Below, piece by piece: positions 58,942 to 64,000 of a stretch of 64,000 nucleotides of DNA (position 1 is the stretch's first letter; each line of letters begins with the position of its first letter). Origin of the DNA: Hyperoodon ampullatus (taxonomy: Eukaryota > Chordata > Mammalia > Artiodactyla > Ziphiidae); contig OX457061.1 of NCBI GenBank assembly GCA_949752795.1, positions 122,532,152-122,596,151 of the forward strand. Direction: 5' to 3'. Both the position numbers and the translations under genes were made by a program. The notes under the pieces were generated by a model. It did not search any database, was not told where the DNA came from, and saw nothing but the letters and a program-made list of their open reading frames with translations.

Positions 58942-61900
58942 CTGGAAAACACAGGGAAACACAGTGTTACATTTGCACTGTGTGATATCACTGACATTAG
59001 ACAAAGTCACAGCCTGGCCTTCGTAAGAAGACTATTCAAGCAAGTTGGGCAGGCGTGAACCAGGCACACCCCAGAATCTGTGTTTCTCTTGATCGTCAGT
59101 CTTCTACATCCTGTTATTGTTCAGTCATGATGTACTGCTGGTACCTCCAATTCAATACATACAAACTTAAATTCATCATCTTCCCCTCCAAATCTGCTCC
59201 TCTAGCTCCTATCCTACTAATGACGATACCAGCTTTCCTGTGCTCAGGACGGCACAGCTCAGGCTGGCTGAGGACGGACATCTACAGTGGCTTGGGCTTG
59301 CATCCTTTCCCCTCCCCACCGCCCTTGCCTTGGTCGAGCCCTGGTCACCTGCTGGAGGTTCCTTCAGTACAGCTCAGGGCTATTCAGAGTGTGGTCATCA
59401 GACTAGCTAAGATTGGGTCTGTAAGGTCGAAACGATTTCATAATAATACACAGAGCCCCATCTGCCTTCTTCATCGTATGGACATTTATACTGATGGCGC
59501 AAAAGCCATGCTGGGTGAACGTGCTGGGGCCGTAGCATCAATCACACAGTCGTGTTCTCCATGGATGAACACTCACAATTAAAAAAGAAAAAAAAAGCCA
59601 GTTTCACTTGAGAACACCCTTGACAAAGCAGTAAAAACGTATTAGTTTTTTTTTTTTAATGATAATAACGTTTAACATTTATTGAGCACTTGCTCTATGC
59701 CGGGTAGACGCACACCAGATGCTCTATGTGTATTAATTCATTTAATCCTCATAATGAATGGCCCTGGGATGTAGATTGTCTCCTATTTTTAATTTTTTTA
59801 ATTAATTAATTTTAAAAATATTTATTATTTTTTTAACTGGGGTATAGTTGCGCTTCAAAGTGTTGTGCCAGCTCCTACTGCACAGCGAAGTGAATCAGCC
59901 ATATGTATACACATATCCCCTCCCTTCTGGATTTCCCTCCCATCCATCCAGGTCACCACAGAGCACAGAGTAGAGTTCCCTGCGCTATACAGCAGGCTCT
60001 CACTAGATATCTACTCCATACTCAGCGGTGTAGATATGTCGATCGTAATCTCCCAGTTCACCCCCCACCCTTTCCCCCCTGGTGTCCACATATTAGTTTT
60101 ATTAAATCTTGACCCTATGAGATAGTATGGGAAGAGTAGACAGCATGTGAGCAGTTGTCGGGGCCCGAGGGTTGAACGAGCTCCTTCTCTCGTGGGATGT
60201 CATTCTGACTTGAAAGGACAACCTGCAGGCACATTACAATTATGCAAACTTGGGACTGGGTAGACATTTTCCAGAAAATAAAGTGAGCCCATCACTTCAA
60301 GGAAGAAACAAAAATATAAAGCTGACCGTATCTGTTGCCTTTGATAAAATTTGAGTTTTCAAGCAAAAATTCGAGTTTTAGAAAACTTGTATCCATTACC
60401 ATGAACTTGACAGCTGCACAAGATTTAAAGACTTTTCTGATGAAATCAGTGGTTATATTTGTGATTTATTTGGCATTGTATGATGAAATGTGCCATCATT
60501 TGGAAGATCTACATGACTTAGTGAGCCAGTGTTTTCCAAGTGAGCAGCGAATGCGTGATGTTACAAAAGATCCACTCCAGTGTAAGACAGACCAGTGGGT
60601 TTAATGCAACAAAGAACAGAATGTTCACTGATAGGATTCCAGATTCTACATTGCAAAGCTTTTAAGAAACTACCACTTACACACTTGCGTAGCACTGAAG
60701 AAGAACAGCCTCGACTATCTGAAAAGGCTATTAAATTACCCGTTTTCCAACTGCACATCTGTGTGAGGCCGGATTTTCCTTAAATACGCAACTAAAACAA
60801 CATATCGCATCAAACTAAACGCAGAAGCAGAATAAGAATCTATTAAACCAGACATTAAAGGCATTTGTGAAACTATAAAACAATGCCACTCTTCTCACTT
60901 TTGGGGGGATTATAAAAGTGTTATTTATATTAACATGTAATATGGTTATGATTGTTACATTTACGTGAATACATACATAAGTACAACAATTCTCAGGTTT
61001 AATTCCCAACTTAGGAAATACCGTTAGCTGTAAGCTCTATAACAAATCTGTCTGGGGATCGTGTCAGTGGTTCGTAAGGATGTAAAGGGGGTCCAGACAT
61101 GGGGCAGTGTGAGAATCACTGACCGAGCTGGCCTCCTGCTCACCAGTCCATACCTGACAATACTTCCAGAATTATTTTCCTAAAAGTATCCACTGTTTCC
61201 TATCACTGTGATCCTTAACTAATGCCAGTCCCTCCCTAAAGCCCATAAAACAAAGCTCCAAGCTCTTTCCCATGGAGAACAACTTAGGGAAGCAGACCAA
61301 ATGCAGTTCCTAGAATTCTCTACACTTTGATGCCCTGCCTCTGCTCACCCGTTTTCTCATTTATTCTCCATGAAAAGCCTTTTTATACCTCAAGACCTGG
61401 TGCAGTGACACTTCCTACATGAAACGCATCGGAAATAACTCCTCCTATTAATCTCTCTTTTGCTGTCCTATGGCATTTTGCTTATTTTTACTTCTGCTTT
61501 TTTTTTCCTTCTCTGCCATTATAGTATGATGGGCTTTAGATATTTTTTGAAGGGCCCCAGTGAATATTTAGTAATGTCTGATGCACAAACGGATATTCAG
61601 TGCTTTGCCCTTTAAAATAACTAAACTATGTACATTCCATTCTCATCCACTTCCTCTTGTGTTGTTTCGCATCTGCTAACCTTCTTTTACTAGTTTACTA
61701 ATATTGTCCTTACTCACCCCTAGCCTTTATTGCTATGATTCATCTTTCTTTGTGTAAATAAATGCTCTCTTCTCTGGGGTTTATGTTCATCTTCTCCTTC
61801 CTAACTTGTTATAAGAAAAATATCAGCAACGGACACATACTTACCCCTTCATAGTAATTAACTATGCACAGTGATAACTGGGAATATTCAGCTGGGTCAT

Positions 61901-63885
61901 AATATCATCACTATGTGGCAAACAAGTGTTTGCTGACAGGGAGGACATGACAACGAATACAAGATGCGTAAAGGAAGTTCAGGGCTGCCAGTTTCTTTCC
62001 ATCTGGGGCAGCCTCCCCAACTTTTTGTTTCATGATAAATTGATTTATTTTAGCCAAGGCTAGACTTTGAAAATTATTCAGAAAACCATTATTATGTTGG
62101 AATCCTCAACCTGGCACAGAACTCTGAATATTCACAGCTGAAACAGAAAAACTGCTCCCACAGAGTCAAGTGAAAAACTAAACATGGGGCTTCCCTGGTG
62201 GCGCAGTGGTTGAGAGTCCGCCTGCAGATGCAGGGGACAGGGGTTCGTGCCTCGGTCCGGGAAGATCCCACATGCCGCGGAGCGGCTGGGCCCGTGAGCC
62301 ATGGCTGCTGAGCCTGAGCGTCCGGAGCCTGTGCTCCGCAACGGGAGAGGCCACAACAGTGAGAGGCCTGCGTACTGCAAAAAAAAAAAAAAAAACTAAA
62401 CATGACCTTTAAAACAAGCAACAGGTGACACGTATCCTGTTGCATTTAGCAAGCAGCCATGATGAGAAGCTTTGAAGGCCTAGTCCAACACGTTGTTATT
62501 TGTTCGTCTCTATCCCCACCTGCTGGACAACAGGCAGCAATAGTTTAAAAGTTAATAAAATAAAATGCAAAAATAAATGCAATATTTTCTATGTGTCATA
62601 CATAGGTATACTTACACATTATATATGTAATTTTAATGAATGACTCTTTTGGATTAGAAAGATCGGATTTTGATACGAGAACAATGGTGATGACTGCCTC
62701 AGGGAACACTGGTTTTCCTGTGTTGATAAATTAGCAGTGGGTCTGCATGGACTCCAGGTGGCCTCCTTCCATGACAATACTACACCAGAGGATAAAAGTG
62801 ATGCTTTTGGAATGGAACAATGAGTCACTAGTGCTCAGGAAAACAAATGAGTGAGTGAGACGGACGTGCAAGTCAGTGTGAATGCAGGTTTTAAGGTTTA
62901 TACGTCTAAATTCCACACAGTAGGTGTTATTAAAATGAAATAGCATGTATTTCAGAACTGAAACACAGAATACCTTGAAGTACTGCCATTCCTTAAATTC
63001 ATTCAGATTACAGTGTGTAATCATAACTTTGGATCCATCAGGACCCTTCGTCAAACACTGGTCATACTGCATGAGTTGATTGGCTTCGTTGATTCGGAAA
63101 AGCTATTAAATAAAAAGAAAGAGAGAAAGAAACTTAACTCCTATCATTAAACTCAATGACTATCCTATTTCTCTACCATGTTTCTGTATGTTCAGAACTG
63201 TAAGTCCAAAGACAGGAATTAGTCATTTTGATGGTAGTAAAGACCCCTTCTAACTCTTAAAGGATTACGTTCTTTAGCCTCCTAGATACAGAGTGGGTCA
63301 CTAACATATGAATTTCGTACCAACAATGTAAGAAAATGAAAATGTGGAAACAGACCTGATAATGTTTCACAATGTAAATCAGAGACAAGAAAAACACTCA
63401 CCTAAGGAAGTAAGAGAATATACTAGTGAAATACACATGATTGGCAATAGCATCCCAGCCTAGTGGGGGTAAGATGTGAATACTGAACAATATCTGCAAA
63501 TAATCCTGTTAGGGAGCTAGGCTTACATAGCTACACACTCACGCAAGAATATATTCTAATCTGCTACATTAGACATAAATTCGAGATTCTGGTTGCTTAC
63601 ATGAAAACCAGTACTGCTCTTATCCCCTCATTTAAGTAAACGTTTTAGCACTGTCAGTTTTTCACAGGATGTTTTACTTTACCAAACAACCACAATCACC
63701 AAATGGAAAACCAGGCTAAACCCTGGCCCAGTCAGCCCAGCTGCTTCCAGCGCAGACGGAATTAATCGCAAAGCCCGGCTGTTTACCTGATTCCCGCCCA
63801 TCCTGTGGCAGGGGCCCAGCTCAACAAAGCCTCCGTTTGTCTTCCCCATGCTGTCAATGCAGTACACAGTTTCAAAGCCTCTGAT
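58804..63885 (-). CDS. GALNT7: GALNT7, 3' end (last three coding exons; gene continues past 64000)
   Basis: GALNT7 is a Golgi type II membrane polypeptide N-acetylgalactosaminyltransferase. It adds GalNAc to Ser/Thr, preferring peptides already carrying GalNAc. Only the C-terminal 121 residues are here, in exons 63885-63787, 63102-62974 and 58941-58804, all phase 0 with GT-AG junctions. They form most of the ricin-type (beta-trefoil) lectin domain. The alpha repeat holds CIDSMGKTNGGFVELGPCH; the beta repeat holds QCLTKG and THCNLNEF; the gamma repeat holds KCLDRSEVLHQ and ends QKWEINNIHSV, with a QxW motif. The stop is TAG at 58806-58804. The catalytic GT2 domain, stem and membrane anchor lie outside the window. 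Residues fit GALNT7 better than other GALNT paralogues because of the C-terminus NNIHSV. Confidence 0.96.
59660..59795 (-). repeat. MIR SINE fragment
   Basis: Reverse orientation: atttattgagcacttgctct, ttcatttaatcctcataatg, then cut off where the LINE-1 3' end begins. Confidence 0.65.
59800..60125 (-). mobile_element. LINE-1 3' end, cetartiodactyl type
   Basis: Reverse-oriented: ggggtatagttgcgcttcaa, cagcgaagtgaatcagccat, ttccctgcgctatacagcag. Inserted in the GALNT7 intron. Confidence 0.85.
60330..61121 (+). mobile_element. hAT-Charlie DNA transposon fossil (transposase C-terminus and 3' end)
   Basis: Two shifted plus-strand readings resemble hAT-Charlie transposase: one (about 60410-60604) includes LYDEMCHHLEDLHDLVSQC, and one (about 60650-60780) includes LSEKAIKLP and HICVRPDF. 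The end sequence gtgagaatcactg (61109-61121) looks like a Charlie terminal inverted repeat. The left end is missing and frames are broken, so it is inactive. Confidence 0.75.
62187..62390 (+). mobile_element. CHR-2-type SINE in the GALNT7 intron
   Basis: Starts gggcttccctggtggcgcag and ends gcctgcgtactgc plus an A tail. Perfect 14-bp target duplication AAAAACTAAACATG at 62173-62186 and 62391-62404. Confidence 0.95.
62974..63102 (-). CDS. GALNT7: GALNT7 penultimate exon
   Basis: Encodes 43 residues, LFRINEANQLMQYDQCLTKG to EFKEWQYFK, the beta repeat. The acceptor is tttaatag and the donor is AAG|GTATTC. Confidence 0.95.
63103..63786 (-). other. GALNT7: GALNT7 intron between the third-last and penultimate exons
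   Basis: A 684 bp intron. A purine-rich stretch at about 63110-63132 is the polypyrimidine tract of the acceptor on the minus strand. Nothing else stands out. Confidence 0.9.
63787..63885 (-). CDS. GALNT7: GALNT7 third-last exon
   Basis: Encodes 33 residues, IRGFETVYCIDSMG to HRMGGNQ, the alpha repeat of the lectin domain. The acceptor follows a long T-run (tttttttag) and the donor is CAG|GTAAAC. Confidence 0.93.
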
Positions 63886-64000
63886 CTAAAAAAAAAATGA
63901 ACAAAGAACCACAGGGAAGGCGACAGTTTAGACTCTAATAAGCGCTCACGTGGCTTCAGAGAGCTTCGAGTTAACCGGGTCCCTACTGTCCTGTCAGGCC
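63886..64000 (-). other. GALNT7: Part of an upstream GALNT7 intron
   Basis: The window ends inside the intron that precedes the third-last exon. Only the acceptor tract is recognisable. Confidence 0.85.

Larger units (their letters stand above)
58942..62973 (-). other. GALNT7: GALNT7 last intron
   Basis: A 4.0 kb intron carrying a MIR fragment, a LINE-1 3' end, a hAT-Charlie fossil and a young SINE, listed separately. No extra exon is evident. Confidence 0.9.

Noticed and set aside
1..64000. CRISPR arrays, operons or bacterial-type mobile systems
   Set aside because: Nothing of this kind is present. The window is vertebrate nuclear DNA.

Overview
The window is nuclear DNA from a mammal, almost certainly a cetacean. 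The genes have vertebrate exon-intron structure with GT-AG splice sites. The intergenic DNA is filled with tRNA-derived SINEs of the CHR type, whose head reads ggcttccctggtggcgcagt and whose tail is the tRNA-unrelated part. These SINEs are typical of whales, dolphins and their relatives, and several have perfect target-site duplications, so they are young. LINE-1 3' ends of the cetartiodactyl type are also present.

Three protein-coding genes are supported. SAP30 lies on the minus strand (exons 9017-13699) and encodes the Sin3/HDAC corepressor subunit. HMGB2 lies on the plus strand (46946-48503) and encodes an HMG-box chromatin protein. The 3' end of GALNT7 lies on the minus strand (58804-63885) and runs out of the window. 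It encodes the C-terminal lectin domain of a Golgi GalNAc-transferase. This order matches, from memory, the human 4q34.1 block (GALNT7 - HMGB2 - SAP30) in inverted orientation, with similar spacing: about 33 kb between the SAP30 and HMGB2 promoters and about 7.6 kb between the HMGB2 and GALNT7 3' ends. SAP30 and HMGB2 face away from each other across the large gap; HMGB2 and GALNT7 are tail to tail.

Layout. 1-8800 is intergenic DNA downstream of SAP30, with a 4.4 kb decayed LINE-1 carrying two nested SINEs and a MER20 fossil. 8800-14170 holds SAP30 and its CpG-island promoter, which has ZNF143/THAP11-like and NRF1-like motifs. 14170-45290 is a repeat-rich desert with no gene I can support: several minus-strand LINE-1 blocks, most of the SINEs, LTR remnants and MIRs. 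45290-48900 holds the HMGB2 CpG island and gene. 48900-56530 is intergenic. 56530-64000 holds the GALNT7 3' UTR, its last three exons and introns, including a hAT-Charlie transposon fossil.

The genes are ordinary conserved ones and do not form a pathway, although SAP30 and HMGB2 both act on chromatin. I found no previously undescribed system. The best leads are regulatory: two miR-30 8-mer sites 36 nt apart in the GALNT7 3' UTR, paired ZNF143/THAP11-type motifs upstream of SAP30, and repeated CHR/CCAAT arrangements with G-rich tracts upstream of HMGB2.
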